The notes below the pieces were generated by a model. The model was not told the DNA's origin. It saw only the letters and a list, made by a program, of their open reading frames with translations, and ran no database searches. DNA of 20,965 bases from JAFDVL01 sp043775925 (GTDB lineage Bacteria > Acidobacteriota > Blastocatellia > RBC074), in the NCBI GenBank assembly GCA_043775925.1, contig JAYVRW010000166.1, forward strand, positions 1-20,965. Direction: 5' to 3'. Positions 14,701 through 20,965 of the stretch are shown here, piece by piece; within the stretch, counting starts at the first letter, position 1; each line of letters opens with the position of its first letter. Both the position numbers and the translations under genes were made by a program.

Positions 14701-15183
14701 ATCGGTGGTTGGGGCATCAACGGAATTTTATTATTTCAAAGTGGGCCATTTTTGACGCCAACCTTTACCGGTACTGATCCTTCGGGTACAGGTGTGTTGG
14801 TACGCGGTGTGACGACGACACAGCGGCCTGATCGCATTGGCAATGGCAACATCAGCAATCCCACGATTGATGCCTATTTTGACAAAGCCGCCTTCGTTCG
14901 TCCGGCAAGTAACATCGGACGTTTTGGCAACGCCGGAGTAGGAATTTTGCGCGGCCCCGGCACCGAAGTATTTTCGATGACGTTGGGCAAGCAGTTTTCC
15001 ATTACGGAACAATTGAAATTGCGCTATGAAGCAGCTTTCTCGAATTTGTTCAATCACCTGAATCCGAATGTTCCGGGGACGTTGAATATTACATCCGCCG
15101 CGTTCGGTCGTATCACCAGCACGCAAGGTGTAGATCAGGCCGGGCCGCGTGTGATTCAGATGTCACTCCGCATGTCATTTTAA
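11782..15183 (+). CDS. Oar-like TonB-dependent outer-membrane receptor with N-terminal carboxypeptidase-regulatory domain
   Basis: A 1133-residue outer-membrane protein. The signal peptide ends near QAVRAQ (residues 29-34). Residues ~38-125 are a carboxypeptidase-regulatory-like Ig fold, with GTITGTVTDPTGAVLPNATV then EGNYLVANLDAGLYSIE. Residues ~130-250 are the plug, including SIDGISTQSVRGG and VSSINNNAEFGQ. The remainder is a long beta barrel with many aromatic strands, ending QMSLRMSF with the terminal Phe expected for BAM-dependent insertion. Acidobacteria carry many such Oar-like receptors for uptake of large substrates or surface functions. No substrate can be assigned and no SusD-type partner is adjacent. 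AAGGAG (11769-11774) lies seven bases before the ATG. A strong hairpin follows directly after the stop. Confidence 0.93.
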   Translation: MINWTITRNQNYLSRAGCLFALVIILSTQAVRAQSTYGTITGTVTDPTGAVLPNATVVLTSRNTQATRTVTTSAEGNYLVANLDAGLYSIETTVTGFAKAVRSVELLARQTVRVDVRVETATTSERVDIVANSAITSETPTIADSKSGAEINGLALNFRATTSPSPIVIATMAPGVQQDRSGNISVAGGQPYTTSYSIDGISTQSVRGGAAVRDLFPSVEGIAEFKVSSINNNAEFGQISDVTTISKSGANAYHGAGFLFHQNNKLNATNPFGPVANGQRIYFPGHANSFGGALSGPLSIPKVYDAKNKTFFFVDYEGVRRGDPLPINQIVPPDAFRKGDLSSLTTAIKNPFTGGTYTNNQIPVNPAAMKVLELLYVQQNQATGAAINKPNFVSSATNVYSANGFDLRGDHNFNDNQKFFVRYTHKNIQTVGTDGGGSFNTKFGQYSNSTKVRNLAGSYNWILRPNLINEFRAGYSINDVLQDYPLAKQGAQITQSIGLTGLPKAPLLGGIPNFSFSDGSFISTNSTGRPHFTGNKTYQFNDSLTWIKGRHTIKGGVDFQKLKFQDYLSFFAGDDFGEFSFTGQYTGSAFADFLIGLPSVTTYAANGPDVKPYAYHYAGYVQDDFRVSPKLTLNFGVRYELHPPFNDETNQLANLDRTTKGGRVLVQNAAGLSLVAPSFRTDIKDTPIVIASDAGFPDRLRKTDKNDWNPRFGFAYRPFNDNKTVIRGGVGVYTVTVLGSVLYSLAGIATSNAPVFQNSAPGSTTFRLQLPNAFPTGTTAGSGGIPDFRRANQPDLTDPYSYQWNLTIERELMWNTGLRLTYTGSKTRQLIYSPDLNQVKSNTTGYAPLVATTDLRKANLAYPNFNAVLTRDNGPSAKYHAFTVELSRRFKNGTSFQSSYNLAKNLSNAGGPAPGGFAAENGPTTLNIYNIQADYGDVAFTRRHRFLTTFLWELPVGKGKKLLNSSNGAVDAVIGGWGINGILLFQSGPFLTPTFTGTDPSGTGVLVRGVTTTQRPDRIGNGNISNPTIDAYFDKAAFVRPASNIGRFGNAGVGILRGPGTEVFSMTLGKQFSITEQLKLRYEAAFSNLFNHLNPNVPGTLNITSAAFGRITSTQGVDQAGPRVIQMSLRMSF

Positions 15184-15186
15184 TGT

Positions 15187-15242
15187 ACGATAGGCGTCCC
15201 GCCGTCGAGTATTCAAGATTCGACAGGCGGGACGCCTATCGT
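15187..15242. repeat. strong intergenic hairpin (GATAGGCGTCCCGCC family)
   Basis: The left arm (15187-15208) and right arm (15220-15242) pair over 22 bases with a single one-base bulge, beginning ACGATAGGCGTCCCGCC, with an 11-base loop. It starts four bases after the receptor stop and ends 24 bases before the acyltransferase ATG. There is no T-run, so it looks more like a repeat element or a transcript-stabilising 3' structure than an intrinsic terminator. Confidence 0.8.
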
Positions 15243-15266
15243 GCCTACTGATTGATTTTGTTCGTA

Positions 15267-15950
15267 ATGTCTGAAGAACGCCTCTATTCATTCGCCGATA
15301 TTTCGTCCTACAGCTTCAAGCAGCGGATCGTTATTCGCTGTGCCGGAGTGGCTTTGTATTGGCTCATTCGGGTGATCGGTGCAACAGTCAAATTTGAAAT
15401 CAAAGGCTGGGAAAATTTTGATGAGACCCAGCCACAGATTTTATGTTTCTGGCATAACCGTATTCCGATAGCAACTTACTTTTGGCGTCATCGCAAAATC
15501 ATCGTGATGTCTTCGCAGAGCTTCGATTCAGAATATATCGCACGGTTTGTTCAACGGTTTGGGTACGGTGCGGCGAAAGGAAGTTCGACTCGCGGAGGGA
15601 AAGCGGCGTTGATTCAAATGATTCGTAAAGTGCGGGAAGGGAAGAGCGCGGCATTCACGGTTGATGGCCCACGTGGCCCCATTTATGAGGCTAAGCCAGG
15701 GGCTATATTGTTAGCGGCGAAGTCTAATGCCTGGATTGTTCCGTTTTCAATCTCGCTTAATCGTTACTGGCAATTGCCAAGCTGGGACAAAATTCAAATT
15801 CCAAAGCCATTTGCTCGTGCCATCGTGGTGATTGGAAAACCAATGCAAGTGCCGGATGATTCCACCACGCATGAAGCTAAATATCAGGAATTGCAATCTG
15901 AATTGGAGCAGTTGCGTGAGCAAAGCGATTCGCTCGTGACCACCAGATGA
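15267..15950 (+). CDS. DUF374 lysophospholipid acyltransferase-family protein
   Basis: A 227-residue protein of the DUF374 branch of the lysophospholipid acyltransferases, inner-membrane enzymes that acylate lipid or lipid A-like acceptors. It has a hydrophobic N-terminal segment (about 22-42, IRCAGVALYWLIRVIGATV), CFWHNRIPIATYFW with the catalytic-region histidine, KGSSTRGGKAALIQMIRKV, and FTVDGPRGPIYEAKPGAILLA. The acceptor is unknown. I chose ATG 15267; an upstream in-frame TTG at 15252 lies almost inside the hairpin. It follows the TonB receptor gene closely and may share its transcript. A perfect hairpin lies 22 bases after its stop. Confidence 0.87.
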   Translation: MSEERLYSFADISSYSFKQRIVIRCAGVALYWLIRVIGATVKFEIKGWENFDETQPQILCFWHNRIPIATYFWRHRKIIVMSSQSFDSEYIARFVQRFGYGAAKGSSTRGGKAALIQMIRKVREGKSAAFTVDGPRGPIYEAKPGAILLAAKSNAWIVPFSISLNRYWQLPSWDKIQIPKPFARAIVVIGKPMQVPDDSTTHEAKYQELQSELEQLREQSDSLVTTR

Positions 15951-15972
15951 TTGCTTTTAAATACAAAGCTAA

Positions 15973-16006
15973 AAACACCCCTTCAGCGGAAGCTGAAGGG
16001 GTGTTT
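15973..16006. terminator. bidirectional intrinsic terminator
   Basis: A perfect 15-bp stem, AAACACCCCTTCAGC (15973-15987) with GCTGAAGGGGTGTTT (15992-16006), closes a GGAA loop between two convergent genes. On the minus strand the stem ends in TTTTT, a good terminator for the PEP-CTERM gene. On the plus strand only TTT follows, so it is weaker for the acyltransferase gene. Confidence 0.85.
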
Positions 16007-16035
16007 GGGATAATCACACGGGGTATATCTTTTAA

Positions 16036-16692
16036 TTAAGATTGATTATTTTTTCGTTTTCGCTTTAAGGCTGCGAGTCCAGCCAGTCCGCTGCCTAGCG
16101 TCAGCAGCGTCAGGGGTTCAGGGACAGCCGCTGCCCCATTATAGGTAATCGTGCCACGAATCCGGCTGGCATCCGGGCTGGCAGGCGAATTAATTGGCGT
16201 TGAAGGTTCCAATAAAATTGTGAACGTTCCCGCTGTCGGTGAATTAAAGGTCAATGACGTAGTTGCCCAGTTTACCTGTGCACCAGAAGCGCCAGAGCTA
16301 ATCGTACCTGACAAGGTACCAGTGTAGACGCCTGGCTTCGGGGACCCATCGCTGGGCAATGTGAATGACACATTTAAAGTAAAAGTGCCACCGCTAACGC
16401 TGGTAAGTCCGAGAGAGGTAGCATTGAAGACTCCCAACGTGATATTGGAAGATTCGCCAGGGTTTAATGTGACGTTGATTTCGTTTGGTTTGGAAAGAAA
16501 TGAAATGGTCGTTCCGCTAACGGTAATACTGGTGCCATCAGCACTTACAGTACCACCAGAACTACCTGCTCCGAATTTACCGGTAGTGTCAGCATGAAAT
16601 ACGACTGGCCCGGCCAAAGTCGGTATCATACTGATGAGAAAAAATGTTGACACTGTCAGCAGCCACAGCGTTCGTTCTTTTAGAAACTGCAT
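16036..16692 (-). CDS. PEP-CTERM sorting-domain protein
   Basis: A 218-residue secreted protein with a signal peptide (about 1-27, ending IPTLAG), a beta-rich Ser/Thr/Gly middle, and a C-terminal PEP-CTERM signal: VPEPLTLLTLGSGLAGLAAL (190-209) followed by the basic tail KRKRKN. PEP-CTERM proteins are processed by exosortase (EpsH/XrtA) in the inner membrane and are often matrix or surface proteins of exopolysaccharide producers. The middle domain is unassigned. No exosortase gene lies in the window. AAAGGAGT precedes the ATG by about ten bases, and a 457-base gap lies upstream. Confidence 0.9.
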   Translation of the reverse strand: MQFLKERTLWLLTVSTFFLISMIPTLAGPVVFHADTTGKFGAGSSGGTVSADGTSITVSGTTISFLSKPNEINVTLNPGESSNITLGVFNATSLGLTSVSGGTFTLNVSFTLPSDGSPKPGVYTGTLSGTISSGASGAQVNWATTSLTFNSPTAGTFTILLEPSTPINSPASPDASRIRGTITYNGAAAVPEPLTLLTLGSGLAGLAALKRKRKNNQS

Positions 16693-16740
16693 TGTGTGTG
16701 TTACTCCTTTAAAATAGTTAGTTTAAAGAAATATCATTAA

Positions 16741-16909
16741 GTGCTGCCGGAGGTCAGAATTGACCGCACCAATGAACATTCCCTTAAAGGGGAAGTAGGA
16801 AAAATCAGCCGAGGCTAATCTTTTTTGTAGTTGAGACTATCGTATTGCTCTGACATGTTGTCAGGATATTTCACGATGGTTACAATTATACTTATTTCTT
16901 CTAAAGAAG
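16741..16909 (-). promoter_or_regulatory. putative promoter and structured leader of the PEP-CTERM gene
   Basis: Reading the minus strand toward the gene, a TATAAT box (16890-16885) is preceded by the dyad CTTCTTTAGAAG (16909-16898). About 90 bases before the ATG is a near-palindrome TTCCCCTTTAAGGGAA, then a hairpin GGTCA-ATTC-TGACC enclosed by GTGC/GCAC (16769-16741). No good -35 is paired with the TATAAT. If the box is used, the leader is about 190 bases long. It does not match the c-di-GMP (GEMM) riboswitch pattern I know. Confidence 0.35.
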
Positions 16910-17007
16910 CCAGAACAACTTTTGAAAATTGTGTAAATTTTACCACCATCAAGCCGCTCAAGCTGTTTAAATAAATGGCTTCAGCGTGACTGTTTTTTCT
17001 TTATTAC

Positions 17008-17130
17008 TTAGACGGTAGGAACAGGATTTCTCAGAATTGACAGGATACTCATTGTCGCAAATAACTATAAATCTTAGTTAATCCGCTGAATCCTGAAAAA
17101 AATCCTGTCGATTCTGTTAATTCTTCCTGA
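17008..17130. repeat. ACAGGATT-family intergenic palindrome, copy 2
   Basis: The left part (about 17011-17046) has AACAGGATT, CAGAATTGACAGGAT units; the right part (about 17075-17130) has AATCCGCTGAATCCTG, AATCCTGTCGATTCTG and TTCTTCCTGAACC. The arms are less well matched than copy 1 (5131-5230), but use the same roughly 10-base unit. It lies just downstream of the transporter stop. Confidence 0.65.
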
Positions 17131-17149
17131 ACCAATTTAATGCTCTGAT

Positions 17150-18334
17150 TTAGTAACTGGTGCGTAGCGTCAAGGCTCGCCACAGTACGATTCGTCGTTG
17201 TTTCGACATCGCTAACATTCCAACGCCAAGTAGTAAATAAATAATGCTGAACGCCAGACGAATTTTTGGATCAGGGAAAAATAGCTGCGCTGTAAATAAT
17301 ACCAGCAGGAGTAAGGCTTCATTTAAGCTAAGTCTGAAATCCGAAATCAGCACGGCAGCGAAAAATGATTGGGCTGAAGTCAGTAACAATTCTTCTTTCT
17401 GCATCGCATCCAAAATCATTGGATGCATTCCTGTTGAGGCTAAGCCATACGCCAAAGGAATGGCCCCAACCAGCAGCGTCCATTGATTCACTTTGGAAGA
17501 AATTAGTGCGCCAAGTCCGGTGGAGCCTTTGCCTTTTAATGCAAACAGCAACGCGATCAGTCCTTCCGGGGATTCCGAAGCCAGCGGAGCCAGCCATTGC
17601 ACCAGCAAAAATTGATTGACGCCGTAAGCGGTTCCAGCTTCTTTCAAGCCTTCGGCGAAAGGTTCGGCGGAGAGCCAGATCACCCAACCGGCGAAAGCAA
17701 ACATTGAAACGACCACCAATCTTCGCGCTCCATTGCCGAGTTTTGAATCAATCAGTGCGGCGACTCCCTCTAATTCTTCATCATGCTTCTCGCCTTGCAT
17801 CGCACGTCCGGCGTAGAAAAAAAACATCGCAAATAAAATGACCGTATCTACCCACGTCAACGTTCCTTTGATAGGAATGATGAGCGTGTAAATCGTGGCG
17901 AGCAACAACAGGCTGAGTTCCAGCCCCTGCGATGGATCAAGCTGGACAGCTTTCTTTTTATGCTTGAGAAAATAGACGATGACAACAATCGCCCAGCCAA
18001 AACCAATCAGAATGCGGTTCGCTCCGGTCATATTGGCAATGGATAACCCTTCGTGCGTCCCGGCTTTGCCTTCGACCCAGGCGTAGTGCAATCCGATAGC
18101 GTATTCAGGCAGAACGCTGATGAGTGCCAGAGCAATTAGTGCCAAAGCGCGGGGAATGTCACGCTCTGATAATTCTGCACCCCAGCTCAAGGCAAAAGCT
18201 GCCGCGATAATTGCGATGCCAGAAAGAACCGTCACCGTGACAGGACTCAGGTGATGACTTTGTCCAGTCAAAACTAAGATGACCCAGGGAACAGGGATTA
18301 AAAGGACGAGAATCAGCCAAATAAGTGTTTTCAT
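17150..18334 (-). CDS. sodium/calcium exchanger-family membrane transporter
   Basis: A 394-residue polytopic inner-membrane protein with about ten hydrophobic helices. It carries the two alpha-repeat regions of the Ca2+:cation antiporter superfamily: the first around ALISVLPEYAIGLHYAW and SIANMTGANRILIGFGWA (about 92-122), the second around WLAPLASESPEGLIALLFAL and GLGALISSKVNQWTLLVGAI. The acidic residues in LPEYA and SESPEG are those expected in the ion path. Which cations are exchanged is not known; Na+/Ca2+ or H+/cation are both possible. No Shine-Dalgarno is obvious. It lies downstream of a terminator and so probably has its own promoter in 18335-18430. Confidence 0.86.
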   Translation of the reverse strand: MKTLIWLILVLLIPVPWVILVLTGQSHHLSPVTVTVLSGIAIIAAAFALSWGAELSERDIPRALALIALALISVLPEYAIGLHYAWVEGKAGTHEGLSIANMTGANRILIGFGWAIVVIVYFLKHKKKAVQLDPSQGLELSLLLLATIYTLIIPIKGTLTWVDTVILFAMFFFYAGRAMQGEKHDEELEGVAALIDSKLGNGARRLVVVSMFAFAGWVIWLSAEPFAEGLKEAGTAYGVNQFLLVQWLAPLASESPEGLIALLFALKGKGSTGLGALISSKVNQWTLLVGAIPLAYGLASTGMHPMILDAMQKEELLLTSAQSFFAAVLISDFRLSLNEALLLLVLFTAQLFFPDPKIRLAFSIIYLLLGVGMLAMSKQRRIVLWRALTLRTSY

Positions 18335-18427
18335 TGTTTTTCGATATTTCAGTTGTCATTAATTTTTATAATGTTCAAAAGTCTAACTGATTATGCCGAA
18401 AGACAGGGAATAGTTGAAGTGGTGAGA

Positions 18428-18462
18428 AAAAATGAGGCGCAACGGATTCAGCGTTACGCCTC
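18428..18462 (-). terminator. intrinsic terminator after the DUF4097 gene
   Basis: On the minus strand, GAGGCGTAACG and CGTTGCGCCTC form an 11-bp stem with one A-C mismatch around a CTGAATC loop (18462-18434), followed by ATTTTTT. It lies 55 bases after the DUF4097 stop. Confidence 0.85.
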
Positions 18463-18517
18463 AAGAGGATTGTACATGTCCCAAATGAACAGAAGGAATT
18501 CAAGAATGGATCAGAAG

Positions 18518-19309
18518 TTAATTTTTTAAGAGTTTCACATCACCCGAAACGGAAGACATTTTGACGCGGCGCGAACCTTCTCCCAGACGACCATGCGCAG
18601 TCTTTCCGGGGCCATGTTCTTTCTTTTCTACGGTGATCCCAAAATCTGTCCGCAGGTCTCCGCTCAGAGTTTTCATATCTACCTCTGCACCCAGATTTGA
18701 TGGCATCGAAACGTTCACATCACCACTGACAGTCGAGAATTCCATCGCCTCATCGCTGTCTACATTTTGCAAATTAACTTTGACATCACCACTGATAGAT
18801 TTGGCGCTGACGGAGCCGGAAGCTCGCTCAACGTGGACATCACCACTGACCGAATCGGCGTGAATGATGCCTTGTGCCGTGACAATTTTCACGTCACCGC
18901 TGACCGCTTTGACATTCACGGTTCCTCTGGCTCCATCAATTTCGACATCACCGCTGACAGAAGAAATCGCATCATAATTGAGGTTGAGATTACGCGGGAC
19001 ATTGACTTCAAATCGAATGCTGGCTTCGCAGTTACAATTTTTGGGATAGCGCACACTAATATCTACGTGATTGCCATCGCTGAGGTCTTCGACTTCCAGC
19101 TTGTCACGGTCACGCCCTTCTTTGAAGCCTCTGACCGTGACAGCATCGCCATCGTAGCCTTTGACAATCACGTCACCAGAAACATTTTTGACGCTGACAC
19201 GACTGCCTTGTACCAGACGATAAGATTTTTGAAAGTCCTGCGCCATGACGACCAATGAAGACAGGCAAACACACGCGACAAGCAGTAAACGAGTAGAAAA
19301 TTTGTTCAT
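18518..19309 (-). CDS. DUF4097-family secreted beta-repeat protein
   Basis: A 263-residue exported protein with a signal peptide (about 1-23, ending VVMAQ). The body consists of short repeats built on SGDV, with Ser at 44, 119, 137, 155, 173, 195, 216 (SGDL) and 254. Those from 119 to 173 are exactly 18 residues apart. This is the DUF4097 (adhesin-like beta-strand repeat) pattern and predicts a right-handed beta-helix or similar solenoid. Function is unknown; related genes are often near ECF sigma factors or PspC-like genes, none of which is seen here. GGAG lies eight bases before the ATG. A terminator follows. Confidence 0.88.
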   Translation of the reverse strand: MNKFSTRLLLVACVCLSSLVVMAQDFQKSYRLVQGSRVSVKNVSGDVIVKGYDGDAVTVRGFKEGRDRDKLEVEDLSDGNHVDISVRYPKNCNCEASIRFEVNVPRNLNLNYDAISSVSGDVEIDGARGTVNVKAVSGDVKIVTAQGIIHADSVSGDVHVERASGSVSAKSISGDVKVNLQNVDSDEAMEFSTVSGDVNVSMPSNLGAEVDMKTLSGDLRTDFGITVEKKEHGPGKTAHGRLGEGSRRVKMSSVSGDVKLLKN

Positions 19310-19517
19310 GAAATTGCTCCAGGTAAAAGATGTAGTTACTCACTACCAGTGAGCCGACGAAGCCTCTGCCATAGATGTTTCGTGAGCTGTCTGATCGGAC
19401 ACTACATCGAATGATTCAATTATGTTATTCACGTTGGGTGAGTGTAGGCGGGAATGGAAAGGTTTCAGTACCAGTGAAAAATAATGAAAAGCCGGACGGA
19501 GCCATGAACTGGAGAAT

Positions 19518-19611
19518 GTGGTGCGGGTTCTTTACCCGCGTCCGATCTGAAAACACAGCGAGGGGTTCTGACGAACTCGAAAAGTTTGGGCGGGTAAAGA
19601 ACCCGCCCTAC
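19518..19611. repeat. GCGGGTTCTTTACCCGC-family intergenic palindrome, copy 2
   Basis: The left arm holds GCGGGTTCTTTACCCGC at 19523-19539 and the right arm its complement GCGGGTAAAGAACCCGC at about 19590-19606. The flanks TGTGGT and CCTACA pair less well. The core is the same as copy 1 at 9911-10003. It sits five bases after the dienelactone hydrolase-family stop, in the 306-base gap 19310-19615. The rest of that gap has a short hairpin CTCACT-ACC-AGTGAG (19338-19352) and no gene. Confidence 0.85.
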
Positions 19612-19615
19612 AAGT

Positions 19616-20503
19616 TTAGCGCAGTTGTTTATTGAAAAATTCGAGCGTGCGCGTCCACGCCAGTGTGGCTGCAGCTTTGTCGTAGCGCGGCGTCGTATCA
19701 TTGTGGAAGCCGTGCTGTGTGCCTTCGTAAGTATAAATCACATACGATTTCTTATTCGCCTTGAGCGCCGCCTCGTAAGCCGGGATGCCAGCATTAACTC
19801 CTTGATCGGTTCCGGCGTAATTCAACAACAGCGCTGCTGAGATTTTTGCGGCGTCTTCTGCGCTGGGCTGGCGACCATAGAACGGGACTCCTGCTTTCAG
19901 GTCAGCGCCGAGTCGCACCGCCAATTGATTGACCATCCCACCGCCAAAGCAAAATCCGACGGCGCCAAGTTTGCCGTTTGAATCGGGGCGCGCCTTCAGC
20001 CACTTGGCTGACGCCACGAAATCTTCGGTCATTTTTTTACCGTCCACGGTGCGAAAGAGTTGAGCGCCTTTTTCATCAGTGCCTGGAAAGCCGCCGACCG
20101 AAGTCAATCCGTCAGGTGCGAACGCGATGAAGTTGGCGGCGGCGAAGCGTCGCGCTACGTCTTCGATGTACGGATTGAGTCCACGGTTTTCGTGGATCAC
20201 CAACACGACCGGATGTTTTTTTCCTTTTGCCGGACGCGCCAGATAACCTTTGATCGTACCGTTGCCTGCTGGCGAAGGAACTACCTCGTAGCCAACCTTG
20301 ATGCGCTTATCATCCGCCGGGACTTGTTGTGCCCACGCATAGTTTGGCTTCAGGCTCTCGAAAATCGCAGCAGCAGTCAGACCTGCGCCAGCAAATTTGC
20401 CTGCGCGATTAAGAAAGCTGCGGCGGCTAATGTCGCCATGTTGATATTCGTGAAACAGGTCTAAGAGTTCCTGCGGGTAATCAGATGCTTTTTTTCGTTC
20501 CAT
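19616..20503 (-). CDS. Tat-exported dienelactone hydrolase-family protein
   Basis: A 295-residue protein with a twin-arginine signal SRRSFLNRAGKFAGAGLTAA (26-45) after a short N-terminal extension, then an alpha/beta-hydrolase of the dienelactone hydrolase family. The nucleophile is Cys185 in GFCFGGG, with Asp233 (YAGTDQG) and His264 (QHGFHND) completing the triad; Glu105 (HENRG) is the residue that activates the thiol in characterised enzymes. Known family members hydrolyse cyclic lactones, but periplasmic forms have varied or unknown substrates. ATG 20503 is chosen because AAGGAG lies seven bases upstream; an in-frame start at 20677 would overlap the next gene. An enolase-superfamily gene lies 103 bases upstream on the same strand. 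Confidence 0.9.
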   Translation of the reverse strand: MERKKASDYPQELLDLFHEYQHGDISRRSFLNRAGKFAGAGLTAAAIFESLKPNYAWAQQVPADDKRIKVGYEVVPSPAGNGTIKGYLARPAKGKKHPVVLVIHENRGLNPYIEDVARRFAAANFIAFAPDGLTSVGGFPGTDEKGAQLFRTVDGKKMTEDFVASAKWLKARPDSNGKLGAVGFCFGGGMVNQLAVRLGADLKAGVPFYGRQPSAEDAAKISAALLLNYAGTDQGVNAGIPAYEAALKANKKSYVIYTYEGTQHGFHNDTTPRYDKAAATLAWTRTLEFFNKQLR

Positions 20504-20606
20504 TGTGACTCCTTGAAAATTAGTGAATTTGTTCGATCCATTATGCAGCAAGCAGATCATGAGACGAAGCTGCTCGCGTATCGGATTCGACAATTTTCCA
20601 AACAAA

Positions 20607-20965
20607 TCAATATTGCGGTTTCGTTGGAAACCATTCAGGCCGATCCTCATCAAGATACGGATTGCCGATTTTGTCACAGCGATAAGTCACCAGTTTTTGT
20701 GGGTCTATCGTCATCCCTAAACCAGCTCCGTTGGGTACGGCGATACTGCCGCGTTCAATTTTGTGTGGAGTGTCAACAATATCATCCGTGAGGTTGGGTT
20801 GTTGATTATCAACTGCCAGCATCAGGTTGGGAATCGAAGCCGCAAGATGCAAATATGCCGCAGTCGAAATTCCTAACTCTGCGCCGCTGTGAAATGTGAC
20901 AGGAATGCCTGCGGCTTCGGCGATGGCGGCGGCTTTGCGACAACGATGCAATCCGCCGGATTGAT
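20607..20965 (-). CDS. enolase-superfamily enzyme (mandelate racemase/muconate lactonizing type), C-terminal part
   Basis: Only the last 119 codons are in the window; the gene begins beyond the right edge. The visible part has QSGGLHRCRKAAAIAEAAG then PVTFHSGAELGISTAAYLHL and AASIPNLMLAVDNQ, the end of the barrel in mandelate racemase/muconate lactonizing enzymes, where His in the VTFHS segment lies near the active site. The ending NGAGLGMTIDPQKL is typical. These enzymes dehydrate, racemise or cycloisomerise sugar acids, amino-acid derivatives or aromatics; the substrate is not readable here. It probably shares a transcript with the dienelactone hydrolase-family gene, which is an inference from spacing. 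Confidence 0.83.
   Translation of the reverse strand, partial: QSGGLHRCRKAAAIAEAAGIPVTFHSGAELGISTAAYLHLAASIPNLMLAVDNQQPNLTDDIVDTPHKIERGSIAVPNGAGLGMTIDPQKLVTYRCDKIGNPYLDEDRPEWFPTKPQY

Noticed and set aside
18700..18980. Regularly spaced short repeats that could suggest a CRISPR array
   Set aside because: They are coding repeats (SGDV) in an open frame, not identical repeats with unrelated spacers.
19375..19635. An 86-codon plus-strand open frame
   Set aside because: It runs across the second GCGGGTTCTTTACCCGC palindrome and has no domain or ribosome-binding site.
19465..19701. Minus-strand frame with similarity to the frame over the first palindrome copy (RVLYP...GKEP.PH)
   Set aside because: The similarity comes from the shared repeat sequence, not from a conserved protein.

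Overview
The window looks like chromosome from a Gram-negative, probably acidobacterial heterotroph. The main pointers are an Oar-like TonB-dependent receptor with an N-terminal carboxypeptidase-regulatory domain, a PEP-CTERM protein, a multihaem cytochrome fused to a 5'-nucleotidase-like domain, a DUF4097 protein, and Tat-exported enzymes. The phylum is an inference from gene content, not from a marker gene. I see no tRNA, rRNA, CRISPR array, transposase, integrase or phage gene.

Layout. Bases 1-2739: a leftward MeaB GTPase whose reading frame runs without a stop into methylmalonyl-CoA epimerase, a divergent crotonase (possibly methylglutaconyl-CoA hydratase-like), and a DUF3592 membrane protein that overlaps the crotonase tail to tail. 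Together the first two suggest propionyl-CoA or branched-chain amino-acid breakdown. Bases 2986-7737: a rightward series with an RNase II/R-family nuclease, YqeY, a tightly coupled trio (PLDc_N small membrane protein, Tat-exported gluconate 2-dehydrogenase subunit 3-like protein, unknown membrane protein) and a secreted serine hydrolase with a C-terminal frameshift. Bases 7751-9830: leftward unknown protein and metallophosphatase-cytochrome fusion. Bases 10012-11265: Maf nucleotide pyrophosphatase (+) convergent with RibA (-). Bases 11782-15950: the large TonB-dependent receptor and a DUF374 acyltransferase, both envelope functions. Bases 16036-20965: all leftward, comprising a PEP-CTERM protein, a Na+/Ca2+-exchanger-family transporter, a DUF4097 protein, a Tat-exported dienelactone hydrolase-family protein, and the C-terminal end of an enolase-superfamily enzyme.

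Nearly every larger gap holds a long imperfect palindrome. Two families occur twice each (a GCGGGTTCTTTACCCGC element and an ACAGGATT-rich element), and four others occur once. Two further hairpins are convincing intrinsic terminators.

The most notable observations are the MeaB-epimerase fusion, the cytochrome fusion whose phosphatase metal-site residues look degenerate, the frameshifted hydrolase, and the unusual density of intergenic palindromes. I found no clear new defence or mobile system.
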